A stretch of DNA of 64,000 nucleotides from assembly GCA_965153355.1 (NCBI GenBank), contig OZ231127.1, positions 92,876,001-92,940,000 on the forward strand, given 5' to 3'. Made by a program: the position numbers and the translations under genes. A model generated the notes under the pieces. It was given only the letters and a program-made list of their open reading frames with translations, did no database searches and was not told the DNA's origin. Position 1 is the first letter of the stretch. The number at the start of each line of letters is the position of its first letter. Shown in pieces: positions 1-61,786 of the stretch. This stretch comes from Flaccisagitta enflata. Taxonomy: Eukaryota; Chaetognatha; Sagittoidea; Aphragmophora.

Positions 1-234
1 CAGCATCACTGCCTTGGGTGCTTCACATAGCAAAAGTATTGAATTTCCTCTCGTCCCCCTAACCCATTGCTAAGGGACTAATTTCAAGGCCCACACCATT
101 TTTCTTCTTCCATAAATTGGTCTTCTTCCGTTTTTTTAGCAGCACTGTTTTATGTCCTAATTTGCATATCGCTGTTGGAGTTTGTCAGATTTCAGTCGGT
201 ACAAGACACTACAAACTTCTTTCTGTATCATAAA
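1..234. other. unassigned AT-rich DNA
   Basis: I see no exon, RNA gene or clear repeat in this stretch before the first inverted-repeat element. Confidence 0.5.
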
Positions 235-636
235 CAGTCTATGGACAAAACGAGGATAGTAGATTTTGCTGATCACCGGTATGATGCTAAGGACTGAAAG
301 AATTAACGGAAGAACAATTACTACCTGTAGTAATTGTTCAAAATGTAGGCTTGTAATTACCTCATAGAAAATGACTGAGGACTGAAAGAAACTATTGCAA
401 GAACGATTACTGCAGGTAATAATCGTTCATCCATTAGTTTCTTTCACTCCTAAGTATTTTTTTGGGGGGTAATTACAAACCTATATTTTGAACTATTACT
501 ACAGGTAGTAATCGTTCTTCCGTTAATTCTTTCAGTCTTTAGTAAATTTCTATGCGGTTATTACAAACCTACATTTTTAAAATCAACTACGCCTAAGATC
601 AGCAAAATCTACTCTCCTCGTTTTTTCCATAGACTG
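235..636. mobile_element. MITE-like inverted-repeat element (CAGTCTATGG ends)
   Basis: The ends are inverted copies: CAGTCTATGGACAAAACGAG at the left and its near complement at 597-636. They continue inward through a TAGATTTTGCTGATC-type stretch. TA follows the right end and AA precedes the left, so a TA target duplication is only half visible. The interior is also palindromic (ACTACAGGTAGTAAT-type motifs near 310-345 and 490-515). There is no ORF, so it is non-autonomous. The ends resemble Tc1/mariner-type CAGT termini by inference. Confidence 0.7.
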
Positions 637-969
637 TAAAGGCCACGCATCTGTGTCACAGAAAATGTCCACAACATTTTTGTTCTTGTTTTGTTGATGA
701 ATTTTCTTTAATGGGCGGTTATCTCAGGCAATTGTTAGTCTCTTTAGCAACGAACTATCATGGGGGAGTATGCTTTCCCATTGAACTCTGTTGGACACTT
801 TGAGTGCTAAAAAAAAAACAGAAGACGACTGAATTATGAGAAAAGGAAAATGGTCATCGCCATGATTTTTTCCACTCTGTATTGAATTAGCGGGACAAAG
901 GAATACATTGCACAAACGTTATATGAAGCAAGCAAATCACTGCCCCTGCCCAATCTCACACAATAGACT
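637..969. other. unassigned DNA
   Basis: No exon with convincing splice sites and no repeat was recognised. A 63-codon minus-strand ORF at 724-915 has no recognisable features. Confidence 0.4.
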
Positions 970-1130
970 TTGACCATTCATTCATTCATTCATTCATTCA
1001 TTCATTCATTCATCCATTCAATCATTCATCCATTCAATCATCCATTCATTCATTCATTCATTCATTCATTCATTCATCCATTCATCCATTCATCCATTCA
1101 TCCATTCATCCATCCATTCATCCATCCAAT
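970..1130. repeat. (ATTC)n/(ATCC)n tetranucleotide microsatellite
   Basis: Uninterrupted ATTC units with interspersed ATCC variants fill this stretch, which ends about 18 bases before a candidate exon of the channel gene. Confidence 0.95.
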
Positions 1131-1148
1131 TATATTGTTATACTGCAG

Positions 1149-1330
1149 TCAGCAATGATGAAGAGTGTTTGGGGATCTGATTGGCTGGAAAAGTCAGCAG
1201 ACTATTGTGATTGGTCAAAGACTTTGAGTGGACAATCAAGACGATTTCCTTATTCAAGAATTTGCTACCAAAAGGCAGATCCTTGCTACGGGGCCAATTA
1301 CACTTATCCCATGGCAAAAAGACTCTACAG
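1149..1330 (+). CDS. candidate exon upstream in the DEG/ENaC-like gene
   Basis: An open stretch follows an acceptor-like TACTGCAG and ends at AGCAG|GTTATG, a poor donor. The reading frame is Cys- and Tyr-rich with a possible N-glycosylation site (NYT), as expected of an extracellular channel domain. I cannot align it to a named family, and the link to the downstream exons is by position and strand only. It could be non-coding. Confidence 0.3.
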
Positions 1331-1529
1331 CAGGTTATGACCTATTGCATGATTAACGGCCACGTAACGCTTAAGCGGGTTATTAATCATTTCCCTTATG
1401 AGAGGTGTTAGCCGTAAATCCGACCTCGTTTGATATCTCATTCATTAAATGATTTACACTAACATTATCACTGGTGCTTTTGTTTACTAATATACCAAGA
1501 GATGAAAAATCTTACACTCTCTCTTTCAG

Positions 1530-1702
1530 ATGTGTTGGTGTTTGCAAGAACAGCGACAGATTGGAGGAATTCAAGTTAAGATTTCAAAGTTTGACCAAAG
1601 CTGAAATTCAACAATCGGAATTTGCAAATCTGGTTCAACCCAATAAAACCATCCTCAGTTTGGATTCTAGGTACGGAGCTGACGTGGAACAAGTGACGCG
1701 GG
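1530..1702 (+). CDS. probable DEG/ENaC-like exon (Cys-rich pre-TM2 region)
   Basis: The exon follows a strong acceptor (CTCTCTCTTTCAG). The frame starts CVGVCKNSD and continues with FKLRFQSLTKAEI. In DEG/ENaC channels a short Cys-x-x-x-Cys segment followed by a Tyr/Phe-rich beta strand lies shortly before the second membrane helix, and the order here fits. The end is uncertain. A GT at 1703 gives phase 1, which does not match the phase of the next exon, while a GT about 30 bases on would match but lies in sequence that recurs elsewhere as a repeat (10163, 20465 reversed). Confidence 0.5.
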
Positions 1703-2006
1703 GTGACAATATCATTGCGGAAGGGTGGGCAGGGCCAGCCAACCACCATCCACACCCATCGATCCACCCAACCCCCCATCCAACACAGACAAGTACACAA
1801 AAAGCCTCTAAAACGCTCGTTTTTCCTCTTTTCAACTTGTCACTGGTGCACATGGACGGATGGACGGACGGACGGACAAAGCCTCTTATACAGTTGCGTG
1901 TCTGCAACTAAAAACTCATCATCCTTTTTTATGGTCGCGTGCTTCTCTTGAACGGCATGAACGGCGTGATTCTATTAATCAATCAATCATTCATTCCATC
2001 ATTCAG
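1703..2006. other. intron with repeat remnants
   Basis: This holds a copy of a GGGGTKACAATATCG-type repeat, a CCATCCAC-rich stretch, and a degraded minus-strand copy of the CGCGAC-ended family (about 1845-1914, GGACGGAC run then GTTGCGTGTCTGCAACTAAAAA). It ends with ATC/ATTC microsatellite and a CAG acceptor. Confidence 0.55.
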
Positions 2007-2289
2007 AAACCTCAAGCTAACCCGGATCACTCAGGCTCCCAAGATGCAGTTAGAGGATCTGTTCGCTCAATTTGGCGGATATTTGGGTTTGCTGACTGGA
2101 GTCTCGGTTATTACCATCCTTGAATTCGTCGAAGTTTTTCTTTCTTCTTTCTATCGCGCGTTTCTCAACAAATGTTCCTCCAAAAAGGACAAAGAAGAAC
2201 AAGAAGCTGCAAAAGAAATGACAACGGAACAGAAACCGAAAGAACAAAAAGCGTGGACAGAGGATTTCAACCTGAGAGAGAAATACTGA
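2007..2289 (+). CDS. DEG/ENaC-like channel, terminal exon (TM2 and C-tail)
   Basis: This is the 3' exon of a probable amiloride-sensitive sodium channel family protein. The frame reads ITQAPKMQLEDLFAQFGG, then YLGLLTGVSVITILEFVEVF. That matches the family's end-of-ectodomain strand, the GG-x-LGL entry to TM2, the G-x-S selectivity-filter region and the helix with its conserved E-F. After TM2 comes a short Lys/Glu-rich cytoplasmic tail ending at TGA 2287-2289. The acceptor is ATTCAG at 2001-2006. Such channels are trimeric plasma-membrane cation channels. Ligand and gating cannot be told from this fragment. The first half of the protein is not in the window. Confidence 0.8.
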
Positions 2290-2507
2290 AAATGAATATT
2301 GCATGGAATGATGGAAGAGATGCAGTTGCACAGATAATCCTACGTTTCACTGCTCGCCGCTTTTAATCCTCTCCTGTAATTAAGTTTTCTCTGACGCATG
2401 AAGTAAAAAGATTTTAATCAGCTTTTAAGAATTGCTTTTAGAATTAAGTTGCCTCTATGAAACAGTCTGGCAGTCCGTCACCCCGTCAGTCTGATTGTTA
2501 CTATCTA
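2290..2507 (+). other. 3' flank of the channel gene
   Basis: AT-rich sequence after the stop codon, presumably 3' UTR and intergenic DNA. No canonical AATAAA signal is obvious. Confidence 0.4.
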
Positions 2508-3092
2508 AAGCATAAATATATCGCCAAAATAAGAATTAGTTATGTTATCAATATAGGATTCATAAAAGAATATTCAAATAATGCCAAATTATTAGTGTTG
2601 CTCCCATTGACCTCGACCACTAGCCGATTATGGGTTTTCTGTACATTTATAGACAAATTTTGAGTTTGATTACATGGTACCTCTCCCCTTCTTTAAGGCA
2701 ATTTTAGACTATTTTATAGTCAATATGGGAGGTTCCCTTGTGCTGTCATTTCTAACCAATATGTACCATTAAGCCAAGTAATTGAAAACGAGTCTTCAAC
2801 ATTGTCCTGAGGTCCAGAAATAAGATTAAAAATACTCAACTCTATCAAATAAGTGACATTATTTTTACAAGCTGAGATTGACAGAAAACTAGATGAAATA
2901 TCTTGACCATTTTTCAAAAGGGGTATCACTTTTGTTTTGCTTGCCATTTCTAAACGACTTGTGCTAGAAAAATACAGTTGGTGGCATTTGGTCAAAAATT
3001 CGATGTAGTTTCAGAATCTCACTGATTTTTATATGATTTTTTCCTTTCTGATAGAGATATTGCTTAAAATGCTTGGCGATATATTTATGCTC
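2508..3092. mobile_element. MITE-like element (RAGCATAAATATATCGCCAA ends)
   Basis: The 20-bp terminal inverted repeats, AAGCATAAATATATCGCCAA and the complement of GAGCATAAATATATCGCCAA, are flanked by TA on both sides (2506-2507 and 3093-3094). That is the Tc1/mariner superfamily hallmark. The 585-bp interior has no transposase ORF. Confidence 0.8.
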
Positions 3093-3635
3093 TAGGTTGA
3101 TCCATTATAAGACTTATGCGTGAATAAGAATCCGCATTTTCCTGCACTTTTCCGCCGAGGCCAGTCTCACAGCACATTAACTGACACTGTTTTCTGTCTA
3201 GTTGTATCTGCATATGCGTTGGTGCTAGTGCAGTCGACTGAGGGCTGCATCCGGCCTCGATCATTTCGGCGTTTTCTCAACCATTTCTGCACCAAAAGAA
3301 TCACGCACAATTGCACAAAGCTGTTTTCTGTCTAGATGTAAGCTGATACTAGCACATGACATGATTTCATACAATATATCAAAACGCTGATTCTGATGAA
3401 ACAGCGATTGAACATTACGCGCATCTAGAACCAACGGAAATGTAAAACACGTGTTTGAAATTGACATGTCATAATCATCATTGTTGGCAGAATTGTGTCC
3501 TTCGGAGGCTAAGTCATGTGTCTATCAACCACTCTTATGCGCTTTGAACGAATTTGCACTACATATACCTTTCCAGGAAAAAAAGAAGAAAACAAAAAGA
3601 AGCTTCTATCCATGATTAAAATTATATTTTTGGTT
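3093..3635. other. unassigned intergenic DNA
   Basis: No exon or repeat recognised, apart from a short direct repeat (GTTTTCTGTCTAG at about 3189 and 3323). Confidence 0.4.
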
Positions 3636-4197
3636 CAGTAGATCTCGTCTAGACTTGAGATAACGGGGGCAAGCATTATGGAAGAACAAATAAAACTAGA
3701 GGGCTGATATTTGGAATATAAACTAATAAAGGAATAATTTATTCCCCATGATACTTGGTTGCGATGGAAACGCATTTCTATGTATTTATGCTAAAATATC
3801 AATATTTTGAGAATTTTTTTGAGGGAACATTGTTTAAAATTAAATTTGCTAAAACTTTCCCACAGTATGTTCTGTAAGAATATTGCTCGTTTGGCCGTTG
3901 CTAGGGAGTGTATCCATGCGTGACAACCCCTAGCAAAGGCTAGACGAGCAACATTCTTAAAGAACATACTGTGGGAAATTTGTAGCAAATTTGATTTTAA
4001 CACTGTTCCCTCAAAAAAATTCTCAAAATATTGATACTTTAGCGTAAATACACGGAAATGCGTTTCCATGGCAACCAACTATCAAGGGCAATAAAGCATC
4101 ATTTTATTAGTCTATAATCTAAATATCAATCCCCTACCTTCATTTGTTAATCTACAATGCTTTCCCCCATTATCTCAAGTCTAGACGAGATCTACTG
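3636..4197. mobile_element. mariner-like MITE carrying X-box motifs, copy 1
   Basis: The ends are long inverted repeats beginning CAGTAGATCTCGTCTAGACT, and the arms stay complementary almost to the centre near 3900-3930, so the strand can fold into one hairpin. TT flanks both ends. A second copy at 8717-9782 is flanked by TA. There is no ORF. Each arm carries an RFX X-box-like sequence: GTTGCGATGGAAAC at about 3758, and a perfect GTTGCCATGGAAAC on the minus strand at 4062-4075. Confidence 0.85.
4062..4075 (-). promoter_or_regulatory. RFX X-box-like 14-mer inside the MITE
   Basis: The complement reads GTTGCCATGGAAAC, matching the published X-box consensus GTYNCCATRGNAAC at every defined position. 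X-boxes bind RFX factors that drive ciliary genes. Whether this copy is bound is not known from sequence. Confidence 0.5.
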
Positions 4198-4917
4198 TTC
4201 ATTTGTCGGAATGCGAATTAAACGCAATCAAGTATATCAAGATCAATATAATCAACAAAAAACGAAAGATTGTTTTTTTTTCTTTTATTCATCAGCCCGT
4301 TATTTCGCGCGTTCTTCATGTCGTTCATCGGTTCGTTCATCGGTTCGTTCATCGGTTCGTTCATCGGTTCTCTCTTCAGCGTTGTACTGCCATCATCGCT
4401 ACGAAAAATGAGAGTCACAAAAGTGTCAGAAAAAAATTAGTCTACAGAACCGTGAGGCAGATCGTAAATGGGGCTAAAAATAGGTGAATTGAATGAGATA
4501 GATAATTGTGATGCATATCAATTTGCAGCATTGGTTATTCAAATAGGCCCTCGTGATACAATGAAGTGACAACGCGCTAGAAAAACCAAACGCTTTAGAA
4601 TAGGGATCATACTGTATTCGTTATTGCAGCGTTTTGCTAAGTTTCTAGCTAATGTCCCATCTCCTCATTTTATGTCATTTATGTCTCTTAGATATGTTAT
4701 ATTCATAAGTAATTCATGGAAGCAAGTCAGATCGACGAAACGCAAAAGCCATTACTACTTAGCCCCATTTTCGAGGTTAAATCCTTTTACTTTCTAGCTT
4801 GTATTTGGTAACACAAATGTAGAAAATGTCTCAGCATTAGTTTGCGCAAATATCTATACTTTTCTCTAGGCTAGGGAAGCTTAATTTTTGTTGACCCCTT
4901 GTTGGGACGCTTTCCTC
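4198..4917. other. intergenic DNA with a short 12-bp minisatellite
   Basis: A TTCATCGGTTCG unit is repeated at about 4324-4372. The rest is AT-rich DNA without recognisable exons. Confidence 0.5.
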
Positions 4918-5047
4918 AGAGAGAAAGAGAGAAATAGAGATACACATAGAGATGGAGATGGAGATAGAGAGAAAGAGATAGAGAGAGAGAAAGAGATAGA
5001 GAGAGAGAAAGAGATAGAGAGAGAGAGATAAAGAGGGAGATAGAGAC
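4918..5047. repeat. (GAGA/GATA)n purine microsatellite
   Basis: Imperfect GAGAGA and GAGATA runs. Confidence 0.9.
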
Positions 5048-5345
5048 TAGGTTTTTTTTACTGATGCACAAAACATCAATGTTGTCTGTAAATATGGAGA
5101 CAAAAAAATCAGTAGTTAGATTGCTTGGGGCACCAAGAAATTGTTATGACACAAATAGGAGGTGGCACCCCCAAAATGATAGATTCCCATACGGCGCTGG
5201 TACCACTTTATTGTTATTGTCGTTGACAAGAATTTGCTACAGTTTTTCTCTGATGACTATCCTAAATACTGAATAATAGTACGCTTTATTGCAAAATAAG
5301 CCCGTCTCTTGACAAAACATTCCAAATTTTCTTACAAAAATGCAG

Positions 5346-55175
<49,830 letters not shown>

Positions 55176-55192
55176 GTAAGTTAGAATAACCA

Positions 55193-55193
<1 letters not shown>

Positions 55194-55259
<66 letters not shown>

Positions 55260-55385
55260 TGCAAAATCATTGGTTCTTGATGAAAGTGATGATGATTGAT
55301 AATGATGACTATGATGATGTTGATGACGACGATGATGATGAATATGATGGTAATGATGATGTTAAAGATGATAAATATGATCATG
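55194..55385. repeat. (GAT)n microsatellite
   Basis: GAT to 55258 then degenerate GATGAT/GACGAT, beginning 19 bp after the exon 15 donor. Confidence 0.95.
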
Positions 55386-55629
55386 ATGTGATCTCACTGG
55401 ATGGCCAGAAATGGGGATTGAGGAATTTGCGCGGAAGTTTTGGTATGACATTTGGCCGTACAAGACTACAAGGAAACCAAAGCACCGATCTGCTAGATGG
55501 AAGGTGAATGAATGACATCCGGGGCACCTTTTACGGGCGGCTGTATTCCTGAATGCCCACCTTAAGATCACACCCTGCTCTTAGGTCAGATAAATGAAAG
55601 CGCTTTAAGAAAAATAGGTTACTCGTTTC

Positions 55630-56330
55630 GTAGACATGAGCTCGCCAAAAAGGGGAAAAAGGCCAATGCGTGACAACGAATAATAGCCACACACAGTCTG
55701 CCAAATCAGATGTATTGAGGGTACTTGTTGCAAAGACATTAGCTCGCCAAAAAGGGGAAAAAGACCAATGCGTGACAACAAATAATAGCCACACACTCTA
55801 CCAAATCAGAACCATTGAGGGTACTTGTTGCAACGACATGAGCTCGCCAAAAAGGGGAAAAAGGCCAAGGCGTGACAACGAATAAAAGCCACACACAGTC
55901 TGCCAAATCAGATGTATTGAGGGTACTTGTTGCAAAGACATTAGCTCGCCAAAAAGGGGAAAAAGACCAATGCGTGACAACAAATAATAGCCACACACTC
56001 TACCAAATCAGAACCATTGAGGGTACTTGTTGCAACGACATGAGCTCGCCAAAAAGGGGAAAAAGGCCAATGCGTGACAACGAATAATAGCCACACACAG
56101 TCTGCCAAATCAGATGTATTGAGGGTACTTGTTGCAAAGACATTAGCTCGCCAAAAAGGGGAAAAAGACCAATGCGTGACAACAAATAATAGCCACACAC
56201 TCTACCAAATCAGAACCATTGAGGGTACTTGTTGCAACGACATGAGCTCGCCAAAAAGGGGAAAAAGGCCAAGGCGTGACAACGAATAAAAGCCACACAC
56301 AGTCTGCCAAATCAGAAGTATTGAGAGTAA
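55630..56330. repeat. 101-bp satellite arranged as 202-bp dimers
   Basis: About seven monomers (AGCTCGCCAAAAAGGGGAAA...CACACA...TTGAGGGTACTTGTTGCAA). Two subtypes alternate (ACATGAGCTC/CAGTCTGCC versus ACATTAGCTC/CTCTACC). Degenerate copies extend to about 56520. Confidence 0.93.
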
Positions 56331-56520
56331 TATTGCCAAGGCATGAACTTGTCAAAAAGGGGAAAAAAGGCAAAAAAAAAAAAAAAAGAAAGAAAGAAAC
56401 TGCCACACACACGCTGCCAATTCTGAAAAATTCAGGTCACTTATTGTAAAGACACGAGCTCGCTAAGAAGGGAAAACGTGACCAAGTGTAGTACCACTAG
56501 CCACACACAGTCTGTAAAAA

Positions 56521-57290
56521 GAAAAAAAACTTAGCAGGGATAAAAAGCCCATGAAGCATCGGATCCCGCACGCAGAACATTGTATCATGGTACAGTTTCT
56601 GTCGACATTTTTCCCCTTTGCGGAGACAAGGGAGGGTGGGGGGGGGGGGGGGGTTGTTGTAACAGCTTGAACGGGAGTTTCATTGTCCTCACTTTTCAGT
56701 CACGGACAGGCCACTATAAAAGGCTTCGGCCGTCGTTCCGTCCGTTCGTCCGTCCTTCTGTCACGTTCGAGAAGATGTGGGTGAAAACGCGTATTTTGGC
56801 TCTTGCCCCATGTCCTCGACGATGTTGTAATTTCGCATTAAAAGGTGTTCTTTTACTATTTCTCATTCTGTTTACATGCATGAAACGAAAATTGGAATGA
56901 TGAGATAGCTTTTAGGGATAAGTGAACCCGTTAATGGTTGGCGTCATACATGTTCAACCGTATTTTGCCCCCGGCAGGTAATATGACCGTACAACCATGC
57001 TTACTTCGAAGGTGATATTAAGTCTTGTTAGGAAAAACTCATGGTCAAGCTTTTCTTGGTTTATTCCGGACAAGCAAAGTCAGCGGACAGTTGGGCAGGG
57101 GAGTACTGCAGTACTACAAAACTACAGTACAACAATATTCCACATGTGTGCACACCTATTTACCTTACAATGACGAAAACAACGGTAATTTAAAAATGTG
57201 ACAGACGGGCGTGGACGGACGGCGGGACGGAGGGAGGGAAAGACGGACCAACATAACAAGGTGTAGAGTCGCGTGTCCGCAACAAAAATT
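56521..57290. other. unassigned DNA with family A remnants
   Basis: A poly-G run at 56637-56653, a family A fragment (TTTTCAGTCACGGACAGGCC, 56695-56765) and a minus-strand one ending GTCGCGTGTCCGCAACAAAAA (57187-57288). No exon. Confidence 0.5.
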
Positions 57291-57354
57291 TATCTCGCCT
57301 CGATGGAAACATGAGACTTAGTCCAGCGAGTCAAGCGCACGCAAACTAGAAATA

Positions 57355-57850
57355 ACACGTTGCGATGGAAACAAATGCGAGGAAAAAAAACGTTGTCATG
57401 GAAACAAATGCAAGGAATAACATGTTGCCATGGAAACAAAAGCAAGGAATAACATGTTGCTATGGAAACAAATGCAAGTAATAAAATGTTGCCATGGAAA
57501 CAAATGCATGGAATAAAACATTGCCATGGAAACAAATGCAAGGAATAACAAGTTGCCATGGAAACAAATGCAAGGAATAAAACGTTGCCATGGAAACAAA
57601 TGCAAAGAATAAAACGTTGCCACTTGCCATGGAAACATATGCGAGGAAAAAAACGTTGCCATGGAAACAAATGCAAAGAATAAAACGTTGCCACTTGCCA
57701 TGGAAACATATGCGAGGAATAAAACGTTGCCATGGAAACAAATGCAAGGAATAAAACGTTGCCACTTGCCATGGAAACATATGCGAGGAAAAAAACGTTG
57801 TCATGGAAACAAATGCAACGAATAAAACGTTGCCTGGGAAAAATGTTGCC
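57355..57850 (+). repeat. X-box array: ~31-bp minisatellite of GTTGCCATGGAAAC
   Basis: About fifteen units of GTTGCCATGGAAACAAATGC with AAGGAATAAAAC spacers. Six carry the perfect 14-mer (57424, 57488, 57552, 57584, 57655, 57726). Others differ by one base, or follow an extra GTTGCCACTTGCC. The 14-mer fits the RFX X-box consensus GTYNCCATRGNAAC at all positions. Confidence 0.92.
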
Positions 57851-58170
57851 ATAGAAATCAGTGATGCGTGAGGATCACCTCAAGCAGAGCTCTGGTTTCT
57901 TGCCAGAATTGACGCATGACCGATCATTCAATAACCCTGGATTGTGTTCACGCCCACAAGTCCAATGTGTATCGACAGTTTGTATTTCACCAGCGTATCT
58001 GGATTCATCTCAGATTTCAACATCACTCTTCCAATTGTTTTGTTTACATTCTTTTTTTATCCCGGCTTTGCGTTGCCTGATTAGGCTCTCCAAAAAAATA
58101 CCAATGAAGCATTTTCTTCATTCTTTTAAAGCATGGAAGATTTTTCTAGCTCCCGTTTAAGAAAACAATT
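57851..58170. other. unassigned DNA
   Basis: A 99-codon ORF (57861-58160) shows no recognisable features. Confidence 0.35.
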
Positions 58171-58300
58171 GCAAAGTAGGCCTATAAGGTGTGACATGTG
58201 GATCGTTGAACAAATGCGTTACCCAACCGACCGACCAACCAACAGACCTACCAACCAATGGACACAGCCAGTTAGAAAGGTGCTTTATCGCACCTAAAAA
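58171..58300 (-). mobile_element. family A copy (GGTGCGAT subtype)
   Basis: Reverse strand TTTTTAGGTGCGATAAAGCACC, GGCTGTGTCC, GGTTGGTCGGTCGG core, CATTTGTTCAACGATCCAC and CACCTTATAGGCC. Closely related to 10.0 and 51.4 kb. Confidence 0.8.
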
Positions 58301-58740
58301 TGATTTTAGAATAAAATGTTAATCTTGTTGAGACTAAAAAATAAAAGCTTCTCCTAAGCAACGAGTGTTCTGAGGTTTCTCCCATGTATAAGTAATTGAA
58401 TATTGAACATGGATTAAGTAGGCCCACACATATAGGACACATATGGATCATAGAGTGTATGGGTATGCGTAACCGACAGACCAACCAACCAATCCATGGA
58501 CGGAAAAACCATGAAAACAAATGCTCGCTCTTGGTAGCTGGTGGCGTTTTGCCTTGTGCGTAGAAAGTCTTCAAATCATCCATGTTCTTTGTCGTGTTTC
58601 TGTATGAACGTGCATCGAGAGAGATACACGTGTCACTTCGGGGTGAGGCCTGTCAAGTGAAAGGGCGTTTTATGCTTGACTAAACATTTTCTGGCGAAAG
58701 ACCACGACTGATAGCTGGACGTGTCAATGACTTGTCTTTT
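58301..58740. other. unassigned DNA
   Basis: No exon recognised. A GTAACCGACAGACCAACCAACC fragment near 58469 is a family A core remnant. Confidence 0.4.
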
Positions 58741-58744
58741 TTTG

Positions 58745-59385
58745 CCCTTTTTGGGCAGCGGCCCCGAAGGGGACGATGTCCTGTAGAACACAGGGAACTT
58801 TCGTTCGTTTATCTGTTCGTCCGTTCGTCCCCCCCCCCCACCCCAAGGCTCAAATTCTAGCCTCAAGGCTCAAATCTCAGCCTCGAGGCTCAAATCCCAG
58901 CATCGAGGCTCAAATCCCAGCCTCGAGGCTCCAATCCCAGCCTTGAGGCTCAAATTCTAGCCTTGAGGCTCAAATCCCAGCCTAGAGGCTCAAACTCCAG
59001 CCTAGAGGCTCAAATCCTTGCCTCAAGGCTCAAGACCCAGCCCTGGGGCTCAAATCCCAGCCTTGAGGCTCAAATCCCAGTCTTAGGGCTGAAATCCCAG
59101 CCTTGAGGTTCAAATCCCAGCCTTGAGGCTCAAATCCCAACCCCGAGGCTCAAATTCCAACCTGAGGCCAAATTCAAGCCTCAAGGCTCAAATCCCAGCC
59201 TTAAAGACTCAGTTGAGCAGAACCCCCCTGTGTTCTACAGGACATCGTCCCCTTTGGGGCCGCTGCCCTGCTTACTATCACCCACGATCAACATAAGAAG
59301 CAGGGCAACGGGTATCGCTGACCACATATTGCCCTTGGGCGACTGGTTGAGCAGTGGCCCCAATGGGGGCCGATGACCTATGGCT
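58745..59385. mobile_element. family B copy with a 20-bp minisatellite core
   Basis: Left arm GGGCAGCGGCCCCGAAGGGG with GATGTCCTGTAGAACACAGG. The right arm is its complement at 59227-59272, then GCAGGGCAACGGGTATCGCTGACC. The core (58848-59210) holds about 18 units of GAGGCTCAAATCCCAGCCTT, all in one orientation. Confidence 0.85.
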
Positions 59386-59665
59386 TTCACAAATGAGGAA
59401 ATTTATCCTCCTCCTTGAGGACCTTATCCCAAACTTGCAGCCCAAATTTCAGCGGTGAGGCCCAAATCCTAGCTTTGAAGCCCAAAAAAACTTGCCTTTA
59501 GGCTCAAACACCAACCTAATGGTTCAAATCTCAGACTTAGAGGCTCATATCTCTAGGCCAGAATCCAAATGTTGAAGCCCAAATACCATTGAGTCTCTGC
59601 CTTGAGGCCCAGATTGTAGCCCCAATGCTTTTTCCACAGCGCCCATCGGTCAAAAAACTTCCCTT
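59386..59665. repeat. degenerate GGCCCAAAT-type repeat
   Basis: Diverged continuation of the AGGCTCAAATCCCAGC theme. Confidence 0.6.
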
Positions 59666-59667
59666 GA

Positions 59668-59980
59668 ATATTGTTGTTGTTGTCGTTGTTTTCGTTGTTG
59701 CTGTTATTGTTGCTATTATTGTTGTTGATGTTGTTATCATTATTGTTGTCATTGTTGTTGCTGTTATTGTTAATGTTGATGTTGTTATCAATGTTGATAT
59801 TGTTATTGTTATTATTGTTGTTATTGTTACTATTGTTGTTATTTTTGTCATTGTTCATGGTATTGTTGTCATTATTATTATTGTTTTTAGTAATACTATT
59901 ATTATTATCATTATTGTTATTATCATGTTGCTATTGATATTTTATTTATTTATTCTGTTATTTGTTGTTGTTGTTGTTGT
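59668..59980. repeat. degenerate (TTG)n/(TTA)n
   Basis: TTGTTGTTA mixtures with GTC variants. Confidence 0.9.
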
Positions 59981-60064
59981 GAGACCCTGATGGCTGCAGC
60001 CCCACAGCTAGGATATGCCGGATATATATGTCTTATTACTTTTGTCATACATTGAGAGGCTATG

Positions 60065-61539
<1,475 letters not shown>

Positions 61540-61786
61540 TTGTTCCGGGCGGGGGGGGGAAGGAGATTTGAGTATTTATTTTCCTGAATATTGGTAGAAA
61601 CAGGAGGTTGCCATAGGAACAATGTTCGACCCTTTGGTCTTTGGAAGATTGCCAAAAGACGTGTTCTTGACGCGGGGAAAAAAATGAAATGCCAAAAAGA
61701 CTTTTTTTTCAGTCTTTTTTTCTCGTTCTGATTTGGAGGCGATTTGACTCTGGTTTTGCCACGTGACCTCCCTGTTCCAACCTCTG

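Noticed and set aside
55630-56330. Gene family of 71- to 85-codon ORFs
   Set aside because: The ORFs recur every 202 bp because of the satellite, on both strands, with no start context or family signal.
57290-57852. Three 101- to 160-codon ORFs with FPWQ/CICFHGN repeats
   Set aside because: Antisense readings of the 31-bp X-box minisatellite.
59589-59990. Val/Ile-rich transmembrane-like ORF of 133 codons
   Set aside because: Translation of degenerate TTG/TTA repeats.
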